Positions 22,801-36,070 of a stretch of DNA of 64,000 bases are shown here, piece by piece (position 1 is the stretch's first letter; each line of letters starts with the position of its first letter). The notes beneath the pieces are model-generated. The model ran no database searches and was not told where the DNA came from. It saw nothing but the letters and a program-made list of their open reading frames with translations. This DNA comes from Charina bottae (Eukaryota > Chordata > Lepidosauria > Squamata > Charinaidae): contig JALMGJ010000061.1 of NCBI GenBank assembly GCA_023362775.1, forward strand, positions 506,001 to 570,000, written 5' to 3'. The position numbers and the translations under genes were made by a program.

Positions 22801-25800
22801 TAACAACTCTCTCTGCTTTGGGGGTTCACCAGCGGGGTGCGGCAATTCTTTCTTTCTAAGTCAACAAACATAGGATTACACCTAGCAGGGGATTGTTTAA
22901 GAAGGCAAAAGAACCCATCCTTCCAAAGGGCTCTGTGGCCTACTTTCGTTAATTCACTAAAATCCCATGGTCAATGGACATCAAAACTTTGCAAAGCAAG
23001 ATTACATTTGGAACACTTAAGGCGCCACTAATCTCTGTGGTGTCATCCCAAATTGGCACTCTGGCTGAAGAACGTTTCTGGATCACATCCAGCCCTCCTA
23101 AGATGAAGGCTGTTTATACAGCCCTTGGTGAGCAGCCACGAGACGGTCCACCAGAAACTGCGCCACGGCTCTGCCTATCCCCGATTTTACACGGAAACAG
23201 CCAGCAAAATGCCAGGGACACATCTGAAAGGACCTTAAGTAAATACTTACGTGGATGTTCAGCTCTACATTTTTCCACTGGCAAAACCTTGTAAACTTAT
23301 CACTGGAAACAAGAGAGAGAGAAATAGCTATGTCCATGACAATAAAAATAAAACTTTGTCCTAGGATGAATTAGAAGAAAAAAAAACAAGACCACGTTTC
23401 TGATTTTAAAAAGCTCTGTTGATTGGCCACATTTTCTAATCTGGTGTCCTGAAATCAGGTCTTTAGCAGCTGTTGTTTATGCTTCTTCTTCTAAAAGGCA
23501 TGGGGGGATTCCAGTAAAAATCATTGCAGAAAGGCTTCCATATTTCCTAATCCCCTAAGATTCCCACTTGAAATGCATTCTAAAAAGTCTTCAAGTAAAT
23601 CCTGAGGGAAAAACATGAAAGCTGCAATTCAGAGAACTCAAGAGTTTTTTTTTTAATTAAAAAAATAAAGGCGTGCTTATTTCTGAAACGTCTCTTGGCA
23701 GAACCAGCCCACAGTTAATTCAACGGCTCCTGTTGTTCATTTTGCAGGAAATGCCTGGGGTGCAAGTAGCCCCAACATTTCTGGAGGGCCCCTGCTTAGA
23801 CCCCCACAGCTAAGCTGCAACTTACACCCTTCGGGAAGACGCAGAGCGCCTGCCTCACCCGGCCGGCCTTTGTTCCTTCCTGCTAGCCAGGCCCGAGCTG
23901 ACCCTGCAGACCCCCGAGGGCCATCAGAGAAGGCACACGCCACCCGACCCCTACCTTTCCAGAAACATTTGGAAGAAGCTTCCTCGCAGGCTGTCACAGA
24001 TTTCTTCTATGTAGGGCTACGTTGGGGGGAAAACCAAGTATGTTGCACTTATCAAAACAAAGTTGGCATCCATAACATAAAACCAAGATTAAAATCAACT
24101 TTCCCCAGTTTGGTGAATGATTTGGGGCTATGCCTGAACTGGCTGAGGATGATGGGCTTTATATTCCAATACATTTGAAGGATGCCAAGTTGGGAAAAGC
24201 TGATCTGAACGCCGAGTCCATCTCTCACCTGGACCAAAGTCTTAACCATTCCACGCTTTCTGCAGAGTAACTCACTTTTGCCCAGGGATTTATTAAAGCT
24301 GCCATTCCGCAAAGGCAGGAACGAATCCCACGCTCACCTGGAAAAGGGTGGGCGGGACTTGCTTCTTGGCGAGGCGGGACTGCACGTGGCTGACGGCTTG
24401 TTTTGAAAACGGCTGTAGGGAAAAGGCTTAGATATATTCATTCTTGCCTTCTGGGGACCAAAGACACTTTGAGAACATCTGCAGCATGGCTGGGGCACCC
24501 CTCTTCACCCTTTGAGGCTAGAGAGGCAAAACGGGGGGGCTCCAACGTTGCAGCTTAAAGATCAAAAGCCACTTTTTCTAGACGGAGCGTTAAGGCTGCA
24601 CCCCGAACCGGGGAGTCCCAGCCGCCTTATGCCAAGCGCGTTCCCACAAGGCTTCCTGGGGGTTCACACGCACGTGCGAGCAAGACAGCAGCTCCTTCAT
24701 GATGTAGGTGTCGTAGATTTGCCGGCTCCTGACGAGACGCTCCTCCTCGGAGTCAAGCTCCTCGTATTCTCTTATCTGCAAGGCCCAAAGGTGCCAACGG
24801 GTCAAGCCCAGGCCTTGGAGGGTGGGAGCGCGTCTCGGCCCGAGGGGTGCATTCCCTCTGCGGGGGCTGCAGGTTGGGGGCGGATGGGAGAAAAGCGGGG
24901 AGTGGGCAAGGCGACGCACTTGCTTAGGACTTGAGTTTCAAGACGCGTTGAAACCCCCTTGAAGGGCCAGCCGAAGGGAGGGAAGGGACCCTTAACCGGG
25001 GGGGGGGGGACCACTTGGGGCTGCCTGCAAGGCAATTTAAGAAATTCAGCACCCTGGCTGAGGAGCAGATCTGCATTTCCCTCTCCTCAGACCCCAGGCT
25101 GGCAAGCCGTTTTGCAGAATGGAAGGTGCGCCTCCTGACCTTGAATCCGCAGGGCCTCCAAGACCGGGCCGGCCTTCTCCTGTGTTTCTCTCTCTCTCTG
25201 GGGCCAAAATCAGACCGGGACTGAGCAGCCAAAGGCTGCCTTAGCGAACAGCGCCCGTCTGCCTGCCTCTCCGCATTGTTCCCTCTCTTCTTCTAGACAG
25301 CCAGGGATCTGCTCCAGTTTCTCTAAGCGACGGGCACTAGTGCTGGCCGGACCCACCTCACCAGTGCCTTGCTTGTCGCCCCTCCTGACACATCTGGGCT
25401 ATTTTGGGAATACCCAGGACGCTCTCCTTGCTCAGCGGGCAGGCCAGAGGCTCTCAAGTGACAGTCGAGCAACTCAGCTCCCTCTGTTTACCCCTCGAAT
25501 CGGTTTCCATGGAAAAGTCACTTTGGTCTTTACATCAGGTTGGCAGCCGCGCCAACACCTGAGAAGGGGCTTCGAGGGGTGGGGGGCAACAAAGCGAGGC
25601 TTAAGTCCCACTGTTGGTGAACGCTAACCAGGCTGCCCCCGTGAGCCTTCCTGCATTTCTTAGCTTGTAAGTAAGAACCTCTGAGGAGGAAATGGATCTG
25701 TCGACATCCCAGCAGTGAGCCCGCCCCACCATGCCCAAACCGAGCCACAAGCAATTAAATCTCCCGAGAGGCTGCCCTCCTGTGCCCATCTGAGTGGTAG

Positions 25801-28800
25801 CTGGAGACAGTGGCTCAAGCGGGGGTGCAACGCTTCACCTCCCCAGGGACAGGGACGGCCTCCTCCAGCCAGAGGGGAGGGAGTCCGATGAAGCGGCCCC
25901 CTCTGCCATCCCTGACCAGCCTCCAGCCACCGCACTCTAAAGGTGCCACCCAAGTCACTGTTCGCTTTCTGCAGATGGGGCCTGCTGTGCCTCTGACCAC
26001 CTTCTTGGCCAGATGCTGCCATACTCAGTCCTACTTCTGCAAGAGCCATGCAGGCTCTGGGTCCTGGGGGCAGGCAGAGAAAGCCCTGCGCGCGGCCTGA
26101 GCCTGCCTGCCAACCCATCAGAGCACACCAAGCCCTAAAATGCCGTAGGGGCTTTAGATGGCCACCAGCAATCTTTGATGGCTCTAGGCATTCTCCAGAG
26201 TGCCATTCTGGGCCTGGACCGCCCTTCTGCCTCTAGACAACACCAGCCCTTCTCCAGGATGCTCCTCTTCCAGGACTAAGACCGGAACACCTGGAAGCCA
26301 ACTGTGCAATTCACAGCGCCTCACTGAATAGCAAGTCCCATGGGGTGCAGTGGGATTTGCTCAGTTGGCAGCCTCAACTCAGCATCTTCCAGGGCCCTGA
26401 CATCCACAGAACTCAGCACCCAGCCTACACAACTTCTTAAAAGCCATAACAAGAAAGCGCAGGTCACCCGACAGTTCAGTGCGCGTTTTACAGCTGGGTG
26501 AATCATTCCTCAAAACACACTGCTGTGACTCGCGCAGATAAGTTCCCTGGAGAGTGAAAGCTCTTGCAACACATTCCTCTGATCAGATTTATTCTACACT
26601 TTTATGCACCATTATGCCATCAATAAATTCACGGCTGGGGCCACCTTTGCCGCAAGGAGCGCAGCAGCTGATGCCAGAGCACCAATTTCTCAGGTGTGAA
26701 ATGTCCTTGTCTCTCCTCCCAGGCTGTCAAGAAACCTGCCCTTAATTTACCAACTAACCAGTGAAAATTAAGAGTGCCTGCTTCTCATCAAAACTGCATA
26801 AACGTGCCTCGGAGATGCTGAAGGAACTGTACAACATAGCCTTAGTGTTGCTAGAAATCAGAGTAGAAAGAGAGATGGCATAGAAACAAGGATGTGTGGT
26901 GATCAGAAGGCCCCAATTTTTAAAAGGGTTGCAGGAGCACCCCTGGAAAAGGCTGCCACCCCTTTGGGTCCCCACCAATCCCAGTCAGTTTCATCTGCCA
27001 CATTTGGTTTTACGTTCCCCACGACACAAATACACCAGAACCATAACTGTGGTTTCTACATCCAAATTCTCTCATGCACAACTGTCATTAATCCACAGCC
27101 AAACCTATTTAAGTTGCACTCATCGACCAACCACCCAGGACTGCGATCCTCTGCAGTTGTATGTCCATCTCCAAAATTTGCCCCCGTTTGCTAAGTGAGA
27201 CCCTCCCAGAGCACTGAAGAATGGATAGATGGATGGATGGATGCAATATGGGAGTAAATTCAACAATCACAATTTGAAGCACACACAGACATAGGCTGTA
27301 ACGTTGCAAAGAATCCACCTTGTAGTTTAACTTAGCATAAAACACACTCAGTTCCTTTGCTCTGTCTTGTAACCAAACAAAAAAAAAAAGGCAGAACCAA
27401 AAGACCCTAAAAGGAAAGCTATTTACGCAGGATATAATGGTAATCAACATGCACAAACCATTCATGAACTGAATGAATGAGCAATTCCTTCCTGGACAGA
27501 TACTTAAACATAAGAAGACCCTTTTCCTCACTTTAAAAAAAACTCCAGAAAGGCGCACGGTCTCACCTCTTCGTAGAACTTCAGCTGCGGAACCCCTTCC
27601 TCGATGTCGGTCTGGCAGAACTCTCTGAACAAGAGGAACCCTGCGAGACAAACAAAGGTCACGGTCACAAAAGAAGCACAAAACGTAATGCCAGGCAGGA
27701 CGTCTTACACCCATCCAAGAGACCAGTTCCGATTTCTGTATCTGTCCCTCAAGGAATGGGATTAAATGGTCCAAAAAGTCACGGCCACGAAAGACAGAGA
27801 GACAGCTGGTAGCTGGCACAGAGCTGCTAATAGCCAGGCACGTTCTGGAAGAGAAGCAGCAGCTTTCATCAGCAGGAGATGGGATGCCAAGGAAGACAGT
27901 AGGAGAGGGAAAATTGAGACTCTACCTACACATCGTTAGAATTAAAAGAAACTGCAGAAAAACGTTCACCAAGAGTCGTGGGCGAGGGAGTCCCTACTTA
28001 AATGCAAGCACAAACACCGCGGGGACTGAATGACCAGCTGGGGTGGCCATCCAAGACGTGCCAGTCCGCAGGCACGGCCTCCTCTTTCTCTGCTTGGCCT
28101 CGGACTAGAGCAAGCTACATCCCCGCCTGCACCCCCTCCCCAAAAACACACACAGCTGCAGCTTCCAAGTGCCACCAAAAGGTGACACCAAATCGGACCT
28201 CTTAATGCGACAAAAAGGAGGACATCGCTACAGATATAGAGATAAATCCAGAGGATGCCAGGTTTTGGAAGTGCAATTCATTGGTCCATGGGAAACAAGC
28301 CCATTAACTGCACTTAATTTCATTTCTATTAAGGTAAAATTAAAAGTAGTCTACTACTTCTAGCTCCCCGGCTCAAACCCTTTTGGGAGTTGGCCCCAGG
28401 GAAAAGGTGGTACGTTGTGGCTGAGATGACGCGGATCCCAGCCCGGCTGGGGCTTCTCCTCGTCCACCAGCTGCCAGATCCCGCTCTTTCCCGTTCAAAG
28501 AGAGGGCGAGGGATCTGTTCCTGTGGCAATCGCTCCTGGATGTTTCCCGAGGCCGAGTTCAGAAGCCTCCCTGGCGTTTTTGCCTTTGGTCGCCCGCAGC
28601 CCACCCGGGGGCTCCGTTTCTGCATCAGCGAAGATGGCAAGAACATAATAGCGGTTGACTCACCCACCCTGGGCAGAGGTGACTCTGCCTGATGAGTCAC
28701 AATCGGCAGACAAGCCCCTACCTCGAGCAGTATCAGCATATGGCCAATTAACACTCGGAGACACGAAACCACAAAGAATATATTCGATTTGTAAAGGACT

Positions 28801-31800
28801 GGAAAAGACATAAGCCAACATGCCATTAAGAAATGTTTGACATTTGCTGATAGATTCGGGGGCTGCCTAAGCTTTGTTTGCAGAGGAAATGCAAATATTT
28901 GCGGGGAGAACATTGCAATTTTCTTGGCAAGGCTTTTCAACACAGGCGTATATACTGTTTGCCAGGACAGAATTATTATCAGAATATACCGCCCTCCATT
29001 AACACTGGCCTTTATCACTTAGTTATTTCAGGGCCTTCTCTGCCCTGGGAGTAAACATAATGCCTCCCCGACTCCTTTTGATAAAAATCCTCAGCGTTTC
29101 TGGTCTCTGGTCTTGGATACTTCTTCACTTCTGAATTTGTAAGCTGTCTTTTGGGGGTTAACTCTCCCAAAGCATTCCCTACACATTAACAAATGGAATA
29201 ATTCATGCAGAAAACAATGCAACCCATCTAAAATATTATGACAGCATTATGATAAACAGTAAGTGGTAAACAAGTCAACTGAGTAACACAAAAATTACAG
29301 GGGAACAAATCATCTCAGATTGGCAACATCTCTTTCCTAACACAGGTGGGCAACCTGTGGCCTTCGAGTGCCGAAGGACCGCAAGGCTCATCGTGACCAC
29401 CATCTGGCCGAACTAGCTGGGGCTGGCAAGAGCTGAAGTCCAGCACATCTGGAGAGAAAAAGCCGGGGGAGGGTTAAGTTCCTTTAATGTGTTTCCCAGA
29501 CTTGAGCCTGGGGAGGATCTCCCGAGTCGCTTTAGCCTTCTATGGCCAGGACAGAATGGTTGATTAATCAACAAACGAGTCTTGATTTGAAAAGCGAGTG
29601 TCCTTTACCCAAAGGCCAGGGCTATTTTTAAACCCATTTTATTTTCACATCTGCTTCCTTCACTTAGCAGCCGGGTTTCATCCACATTGTCTTTTTTTAG
29701 AAGGCTGTGTTTTGTCTTCTTATCCCAACAACAAAGCGATCCTGCCCCAGCGTTAGCAGAGAGAGGAAGAACAAAACTCAACCTTCGAAAACGTGGCAGC
29801 GAGACAAGCAGATGCTCCCGCAACCAGCCAGGGATCCACTGAGACCAGCCTGTTCTTTCTGAGCCTTCTTTGGCCAGGAAATTCAGCACCTTTGCTTGCC
29901 TCTTCTTCCCCAACCTGGTGCCCCTCGCGTGTGCTGGCCGCTCTTTGGCAGGTCTCCACAACCAGGACAGCAAGAAAGAACGTGACCCCACAACTGTAAG
30001 TTTCAGAGCCGCGGTAAAGGTGCCCCATGCGGCAGAACTGCAACGCCCGGCGCCCCTCCCCACCGGCCAGGCTCCCTAGGAAAGCTGCGTTCCAGAGTGT
30101 GGGGAATGGCCTGCATTAAGGGCTGTGGGCATCCCAGCTGAAGCTGCCCCAAAGCTCACCCAAGACTCACCAATCTTCTGATTGAAAACCTTGTCGAAGG
30201 TCAGTTCTCCCCTCTCCTCCAAATACTTCTGCATCACGCTGCGGATGCTGAAAGAAAAAGAGCAGCAGATGGGTGACTCCAACTGCCTCTGACCCCAAAA
30301 GGAAATGAAGATGGACGAACCCTCACAAGCCGTGCTGCATTCGTGCTGCATGACCCTCCCGGCCCCACCCGGCTGGGTTCTCTTTCGCGTAAATAAAATG
30401 CTCACTGAGCCGTCCCTTGGGAGTCACTCTGTATGGAGCAGGGGTGCACGTGCGTGACTAAAAGGATCCTGTCACATCCTAACCCAATCAAAAGAACAAA
30501 ATTCAGGACACCCAGAAAAAATAACGAAGCCTAAAAATTATGCTGCAGAATAGCCAACTTAGCCAAAAACAGAAAACTCCCCGTGAGTTGTTTGGACCAA
30601 CCAGAGGCGAAGGTGCTTGCTTCCGTCCAGCGCGAAGACCCTTCCCACCCGCTGGAGCGAAGCCGATCCGTCGTGGCTGCTCGCTGACCCCGACAGGCCG
30701 GCTAGAAGGCTGAGGAAGCACCGCAGCACCAGAATAAGTTCTCCCATTTGAACCTCGATGCTCCCGGGGTGGGCAAATCCTCCCTGGGGCTCCTCTGCCC
30801 CCACCCGCCCCTCGCTGCGAGTGGCCGACATTCCGCTGGCAGAGGCGGCCCTGTCTCTCTGCTGGCACAACGGCGGCACAGGACGGATGGCTTGGGGACC
30901 AAGTCATCCACTTACCTCGAGCATTACGTGGGCCAAGAGTGATGTGGGAAGCCAAGAAGTCTGCCGTGATGTTCCAGCTTCCCATTAACTGAACTGACTT
31001 CTGGCGCCCCGCGGTTTTCCAATCGTAAGAAAGCAAGTGCAGATTAGCACGGCTTGGGAGGGACTGATGGGCTGCCTCCCCCGCCCCGACAGGACCTTCC
31101 GGGGTGCTTGGAGCAGGAGCCGGCTGCAGCCGCTCCACATGGGTGGAGGGGGAAGGCTTCAAAGCCAGGACCCCGAGAGGTGCTCCTCCCTGCACGGGCC
31201 CAAAGATACCGTTTCTCTGATACATCAAAATCCACAGCGTGTTCCATCACCATATTTCTCCCCCTCTGGGTGACTGCCTGGTTCGCTTAGTCACCTGTGT
31301 TGCAGTGGGAACAATCTGTCCTTTTGATGCCAGCTAAGAAGCTGAGCAGCAGGGTTGGGGAGGGGGAGAAAAAGTAGCACAGGACACCAGTAAAAACCAC
31401 AGGCCACGCTGAGGACTGATAAACCACACAATCTAGTGGCCCTTTCCGTGGCTCTTTTCAGATCAGAGCCTGTTAGTGCTAGCAACACTCAGACTAAACC
31501 ACTGACCACAACTCATTTCTCAAGACAGTCGGGGCTGGGCGGTACAATTCCCCCACCAGGGCAAACAAGACATCCGTGGGGACAGAAGACGCCAGGCAAG
31601 GCGCATCCCAGCTCACCGTGGAGTGGACGGGAAGCAAACGTCATCCAGCTCAACCGGCGCCAAATCGGCAAAAACTGCCATTGTCCAAACGGGTCTAGCA
31701 AATCGGCAGCTCAAGCCACGTGCAAAGCATCGGGCCACGTCTTGGCTCATCTAGAAGAGGCTCCAGAAACAGAGTGGCTTCTTCTGAATAGCGGGGGAAG

Positions 31801-34800
31801 GCAGTGCCATTGGCACATCTGCACAACCGCACATCAGCCCTGGCCTGGAAGGCATGTCCCCAGGGAAGGCCCTTTCTCACTTTCCTTTAGGACCACGACT
31901 TCAGTCTCACGAAGTTCTGTCCTTTTTCCGAAGGAGAGGCAGCTAAGAGCACCAGCAAATGTTTGCCAGAGGTTTTTGGAAACAGGGGAAGCAGCCAGGC
32001 AGGGGACCACTGAATTAGTTTCCGGGTGAGCCCTGCTGCTCGAACACACCTATTGTGGCTCCCAGCACAAGCACCGTCAGTTACACACTGCATGGGTTTC
32101 TTTCAGATTTTTGCTTTCATTCACCATCGATAAACATCCACCTCTTCCTCAGCTTGCGACTCTAAATGTTTTCCTCCAAGCCAACCCTTTATCAACAAGT
32201 TGCATTAGGGACGAAGGCAGGATGCACGAGAGATGAAGTCAATTAGCGCCGCCATCGTCCTCTGTCATTAAGCCTGCAAGAGCCAAGCAGAAGTGCCCTT
32301 GTGCCCCAGGGGAAGCCTATGTGGGCTGCTTCGCTCCCACACGCCCCTCGCACTGCACCAGCCTCCAGCACAGCTCTCTCCGAGTTGGAAGAAGCCAGTT
32401 TAGAGCAGGAACTCCAGTCCACAAAACCCAAACCCCTCCTGATCCCTGGGTGCTCCCCAGATCTTAAGCAGAAGAGCAGCTCCTTCCCATCTCCCACTAC
32501 TGGGGCCTTTCCACTGCGGAGCAGATGCTGCAGTGGACAAGCTGAACACAGGCACACCCCCCCCATCAAAGCGAGGGATGCCCACCGTGCCCACCGTTGC
32601 GCTTGCCGGCCAAATGACAGCTAGTCTGCCTCCATTCTGCCCCCAGACCGAATGCTAATTTCATAGAGATTATTCTAAAACTGCCAGGGAAGAAGTCCCA
32701 TTCTGCTGACAGGCAAGCAAAAAAAAAGCAAATCCAGTGTTCTTGCCGCAGAACATCTGTAAACACAGGCAGGACATTTGATCAGAGTGGAGCTTTGAAA
32801 ACCCCCAACCTCATCCCTTCACTTCTTGATCTATCACTTCCACTCTCTGTTTCTCTCTCTCTGCCTCTCTCTTTCCTTTCAAGAGCAACGCCAGGCTCTT
32901 CGGAAGAACGGCTCTACCTCCATCATTCCCACGGTGGTTGGGAATGATGGAGGCCCCAGGTTGTGCAGTTCTGCTCTAGGAACCAGCGCTGGCCCTTTGC
33001 TCTGACCGGCCCCCCATGATCCAGAACCCTCCCAGCCACCAAAAATGGGAGAACCCACCCCCAAGGTCACACAAGTCAAACAATCCGGCTGACACGCAAA
33101 CAAAAAGACAAACATTTTCTGCCCCCAGCAGGCCTCCCCTTATTCTACGCCCCAAGGCCCGCCTGTGGGCCCCAGGTTGGGGAACGCCACCAAGCACCCC
33201 TCTTCCTCCCCCTGAAGGGGGGATCTGGGGCTCCGCCCTCGGACTCGGCTGGTGTCGTAGAAGAGCCGAGCCACGTCGCCGTGGGAAGAAGAGCAGCACG
33301 CGGGCAAGAGGGGGCAGCCGGACTGGGATTCCTCTGGACCCCCCGGTTCCGGTTCTCATCCCCACGTGCTTTACATCTTTCCCGCTGCGCAGTGGGCTCC
33401 AATCCGGTCTCTGCTCTCCTGGCCAAGCGACAGCTCGAGCGATTCTCCAGGGCTACAGAGCCGTCTTCGTGCCAGAGACGGATCTGAGGCAAGGGCCCTC
33501 AAATTCTTCTTATTGCACAATTAAGTCATTTAGATTTATTTAGGACAGGAAAACAGGGCGGGCAGCAGGTGCAGCAGCTTTGGCCAGCTGACACGCCACA
33601 GCGCACGAAGCCAAGATGCTCAGCCGTATTTCTTTGCAGGAGATAATGTCAACGGAGCCTTGTTGCCAGACGCCAGGTCCATGCTCAGGGAAACCACCGC
33701 CCAACCTACAGCCCAGGGTTTCTTTTAAAAAATAAGGAGACGGTAAAGCAAAGCCCAGAAACCGCGCCAGTCAGCAGGGCTGGTGAGCCAAAGCATCCGG
33801 AGGCCATGAGTTGCCCACTGCCCTCCCGACTGTCAAGGCAGCTGCCCGGGATTCATGAAAAGGGCCAGAGGGAGAGGACACCCCCGTCTGGCAGAGTCTC
33901 CAAGGCCCTGCGCCTGCATTCCGGGCGGCTTCCGGTGCCTCTTCCCTAACGGGGACATTTTAACACAAATTTCGCAAGTGAGGCGCCATACCTGGGCAGA
34001 ACCGCCACCAAAAGCAGCACAGAAAGATAAAAGCAGCAGCAGAGACGAGGCCCAGCGAGCACGGCGCTGTGGGGCAGAGGGGCAAGCAGCCCCCGTCCTC
34101 CTGTGCATGCCCCACGAAGCTGCCAACGGGCACGCCCTCCCTTCAACAGGGCGGTCTGCTTGGCAGGCATCGAGGCCCCCGTGATGCCAAAAGCTCATTC
34201 TGAGCACCCCGAACATCAGTCAGGGCAACTATTAAACCGGAGGTCCCGGGGGGTCTAAGCCGCACGCTTTCGCCTGCCACGCAATTTTTAAATTTCTTTC
34301 TGAAGGCTTTGAGACCGCCAGCCATTTCCCAAGGCGGGGGCCAATTATTACCAGTGCTACCAATTCGGAGCACCTCCCCTCAGCTCCTTGATTCCATGGA
34401 AGGGCACCGCTTATCTGCTTGGCCGGAGCTACCCCCCCCCCACCCCCACCAGGACACCGGACTGCAGTCCTTCATGGCGTCGGTTGGCCAGGAACGCAGG
34501 GTGGATCTCCTAAGCCGTGAATCCAGAGACAGGATCATACCCCTGAGGACTGACAGAAGACGATCCCATCTCTAAGAGCTGAGGGGGGCCACTGCAGAAA
34601 CGGAGAACCCCAGAGGCCCAGGCCAAAACCAGCGTTCACACGCAGTGCGAGGTTCTGTCGGGGTTCGGCTTAACGGACAGGGTTGGAAGCCAGCCATTAC
34701 TGTCGATAAACCATAAATCATGGCTTAGTGGGATGGCTGAACCCAGGCAGCGGTGACTGAGGGCAAGAGGTCAACTCCATCTCCGACCAAAGTGCCCGAG

Positions 34801-35620
34801 AGGGATGGCCAGTTGGGGAGGGGACCGCACTGCATTGGGGTGGATCACCCCACGTTGTACGTTCCCCCGGAGCAGGAAAAGACGGCCAGTGGTTAAGCTG
34901 AGACCCCCAGAATGAAAAGACAGACATTACTCATCCCAGGCGTCAGCCAACCGCATCCCAAGGAGAGGACAAAAAATGAGACCCAGATCCCACCTTTATG
35001 CCAAAGAACTTACAAAGGATGCAGTTGTTTTTTGGGGGGGGCTGCAGTCCAACATGCTGGTCCTGGGGTGGGGGTAAGTACAAGGAGGGGCGGACCATCA
35101 AACCCGTGGAGTGATTTCCCCGTGGGATGTGGGGAGCCAAGGACCGCAGAGATCGTGCCCTTTTGGTTCTTATTGGGGGGGTGAGCAAAGGGTTACTGGG
35201 AGGGGGGGAAAGGATGCTGTTGCTTTGACTTGGGGAGGGGGCTGTCCAGGTGGGCGCCCTCCCCCTCCCCTCCTGGCCCTAGAAAGGAGGCAAGTTGGGG
35301 GGCTGCTGGAAGGAAGCAGAGGTGGGGTGTGCAAAGGGCAAGGGGGCTGCTACTAGGAGTTAGGGGGGTCCCTCCCCCCTTCCAGGAGGGTCACTGACAG
35401 GGAGTCCCCCTGGACTAGGAAACCCGCCGGGGCCGACCTGGGGCCTGGCCTGACCCTCGCCTTGGACCGGCCGGCCGGCCGCGCCGCGCCGCGCCGCGCC
35501 GCCTCACCTGGGCTCCGGGAGGGCGATCTTCTTGCTGGCCCGGGCCGCCGGGGAGCTCCGGCTCTTCTCCATGGCCATGAGGTAGCTGACGTCCGCCAAC
35601 ACAGCCTCCAAGTCTGCCAT
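14790..35620 (-). CDS. GRK3: GRK3, G protein-coupled receptor kinase 3 (beta-adrenergic receptor kinase 2), complete
   Basis: Cytosolic Ser/Thr kinase recruited by free Gbeta-gamma and lipid to phosphorylate agonist-occupied GPCRs for arrestin binding. Twenty-one exons: 35620-35508, 30247-30171, 27640-27567, 24775-24674, 24412-24338, 24016-23955, 23302-23251, 22469-22378, 21911-21812, 20686-20608, 20248-20118, 19717-19623, 19343-19236, 18804-18738, 17852-17752, 17267-17201, 17094-16999, 16826-16664, 15898-15762, 15671-15558, 14951-14790. All have GT/AG ends; phases close to 688 codons plus TAG, the human length. Starts [23 protein letters not shown]-homology ~54-175; kinase ~191-453 with [10 protein letters not shown], Lys220, YRDLK (Asp317), DLG (Asp335) and APE; AGC tail with [14 protein letters not shown] domain ~558-652; ends [18 protein letters not shown] and the C-terminal tail favour GRK3 over GRK2, as do the CRYBB2 and MYO18B neighbours. 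Confidence 0.97.
16999..22469 (-). CDS. GRK3: GRK3 exons 8-17, kinase domain and AGC tail
   Basis: Residues 186-497. Exon 8 carries the glycine-rich loop. Exon 9 opens with [15 protein letters not shown], which includes catalytic Lys220. Exon 11 ends at YRDLK. Exon 12 has [20 protein letters not shown], the GRK-typical DLG in place of DFG. Exon 13 carries [15 protein letters not shown]. Exon 17 has the [20 protein letters not shown] tail. All key residues are present, so an active kinase is expected. The weakest donor is exon 8, AAAAT|GTCAGT. Confidence 0.96.
18104..18513. mobile_element. ~410-bp MITE-like DNA transposon in GRK3 intron 14
   Basis: Imperfect terminal inverted repeats of about 20 bp: the left end reads CATGTAGTCCTCGCTTAACG and the right end, reversed, CAGGTAGTCCTTGCTTAAC. 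A TA flanks each side (18102-18103 and 18514-18515), as expected for a TA target duplication. The interior repeats CTTAACGAC / GACTTACAAC / CACGTGATCA motifs and has no transposase frame. I recognise the GTCCTCGCTTAACGACC theme as an abundant squamate interspersed repeat. Superfamily is uncertain; the TA site suggests Tc1/mariner. Confidence 0.7.
18542..18562 (+). repeat. (AATAC)n short pentanucleotide repeat
   Basis: About four AATAC units directly to the right of the MITE-like element in GRK3 intron 14. They may be a secondary expansion of an A-rich flank. Confidence 0.6.
19047..19112 (+). repeat. Partial hAT-like MITE, one arm
   Basis: The sequence GGTTTCTCAACCTTGGCAAC followed by TTTAAGGTGTTTGGACTTCAGCTCCCAGAATTC matches one arm of the palindromic element seen complete at 55464-55599. 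It lies in GRK3 intron 13. Only one half is present. Confidence 0.6.
22133..22153 (+). repeat. (CA)n microsatellite
   Basis: About ten CA units in GRK3 intron 8, between exons 8 and 9. Confidence 0.85.
23251..30247 (-). CDS. GRK3: GRK3 exons 2-7, RGS-homology region
   Basis: Exons 2 to 7 encode residues 38-185: [28 protein letters not shown]...[18 protein letters not shown]...[47 protein letters not shown] and [17 protein letters not shown]. This helical module binds Galpha-q in GRK2/3 (established) and packs on the kinase. Introns here are the largest after intron 1: intron 2 is about 2.5 kb and intron 3 about 2.8 kb. Confidence 0.95.
24100..24205 (+). repeat. Degraded MITE-like fragment in GRK3 intron 5
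   Basis: The stretch GAACTGGCTGAGGATGATGGG ... ACATTTGAAGGATGCCAAGTTGGGAAAAGCTG resembles the right half of a common reptile hAT-like MITE (GGCTGGGGCTGATGGGAGTT...ACATCTGGAGG...). Substitutions are many and the ends are unclear. Confidence 0.4.
27227..27243 (+). repeat. (GATG)n microsatellite
   Basis: A short run of GATA/GATG tetranucleotides (about four units) in GRK3 intron 3. Confidence 0.7.
29342..29460 (+). repeat. Palindrome-type hAT-like MITE in GRK3 intron 2
   Basis: GGTGGGCAACCTGTGGCC at the left, AACTAGCTGGGGCTGGCAAG in the middle and GAGCTGAAGTCCAGCACATCTGGAG at the right follow the layout of a very common reptile MITE whose two arms pair. The copy is diverged, and no target duplication could be called. 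Confidence 0.5.
30248..35507. other. GRK3: GRK3 intron 1 (~5.3 kb), no additional gene seen
   Basis: This is the largest GRK3 intron here. It has mixed GC-rich sequence, a C-rich run at about 34431-34450 and scattered G-runs near 35030-35220. Open frames of up to 241 codons occur on both strands (for example 30503-31228 minus and 31436-32029 plus). They show no recognisable domain and overlap one another, so I treat them as chance frames in GC-rich DNA. Confidence 0.6.
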
Positions 35621-36070
35621 CTTGGCGGTGCCCGCAGGCCCGGGGGCCAGGCCGGCCGGGCCCTCGCGTCTGCCCGCGCCCTCCCCTCCCTTCGCCGCCC
35701 CGGCTACCCCCCGCCCCGGGCGGCCCCCATCCCAGCTGCCCAGCCCCAGCTCCGGCTCCGGGGCGCCCGCTCCGGGGGGCGCCGCCCGCCGGGGCCCTCT
35801 GCTCCGCTCTGTTGCGCCCGGCTCCGGCGGGGAGGGCGTCCGCGGAGGGCAGCGCCGGCGCGGCGGAGCGAACGCAGCGGAGCAACGGAGGGCGGGCGGG
35901 CGGCGGCGCTAGGCGGCGGGGCTGCGGGGGGCTGCGCGCCACCGCCGCGGCACGAGCATCGCTCCTCCGGCGCAACCGCCCGGCGCAGCGGCTCCTCGGC
36001 ACGCGGCTGGACTGGCCGGTGGCGCGCTCAGCTGGCGGCTCGCGACGCCCGCCCGCGCGGCCCAGGAGGA

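Noticed and set aside
31436..32029. Plus-strand open frame of 197 codons in GRK3 intron 1
   Set aside because: No homology that I recognise, no plausible promoter or splice sites, and it lies within an intron of a well-defined gene.
14790..35620. GRK2 (ADRBK1) instead of GRK3
   Set aside because: Exon 2 ([12 protein letters not shown]), the C-terminal tail and the neighbours CRYBB2 and MYO18B fit GRK3; GRK2 lies in a different syntenic block.
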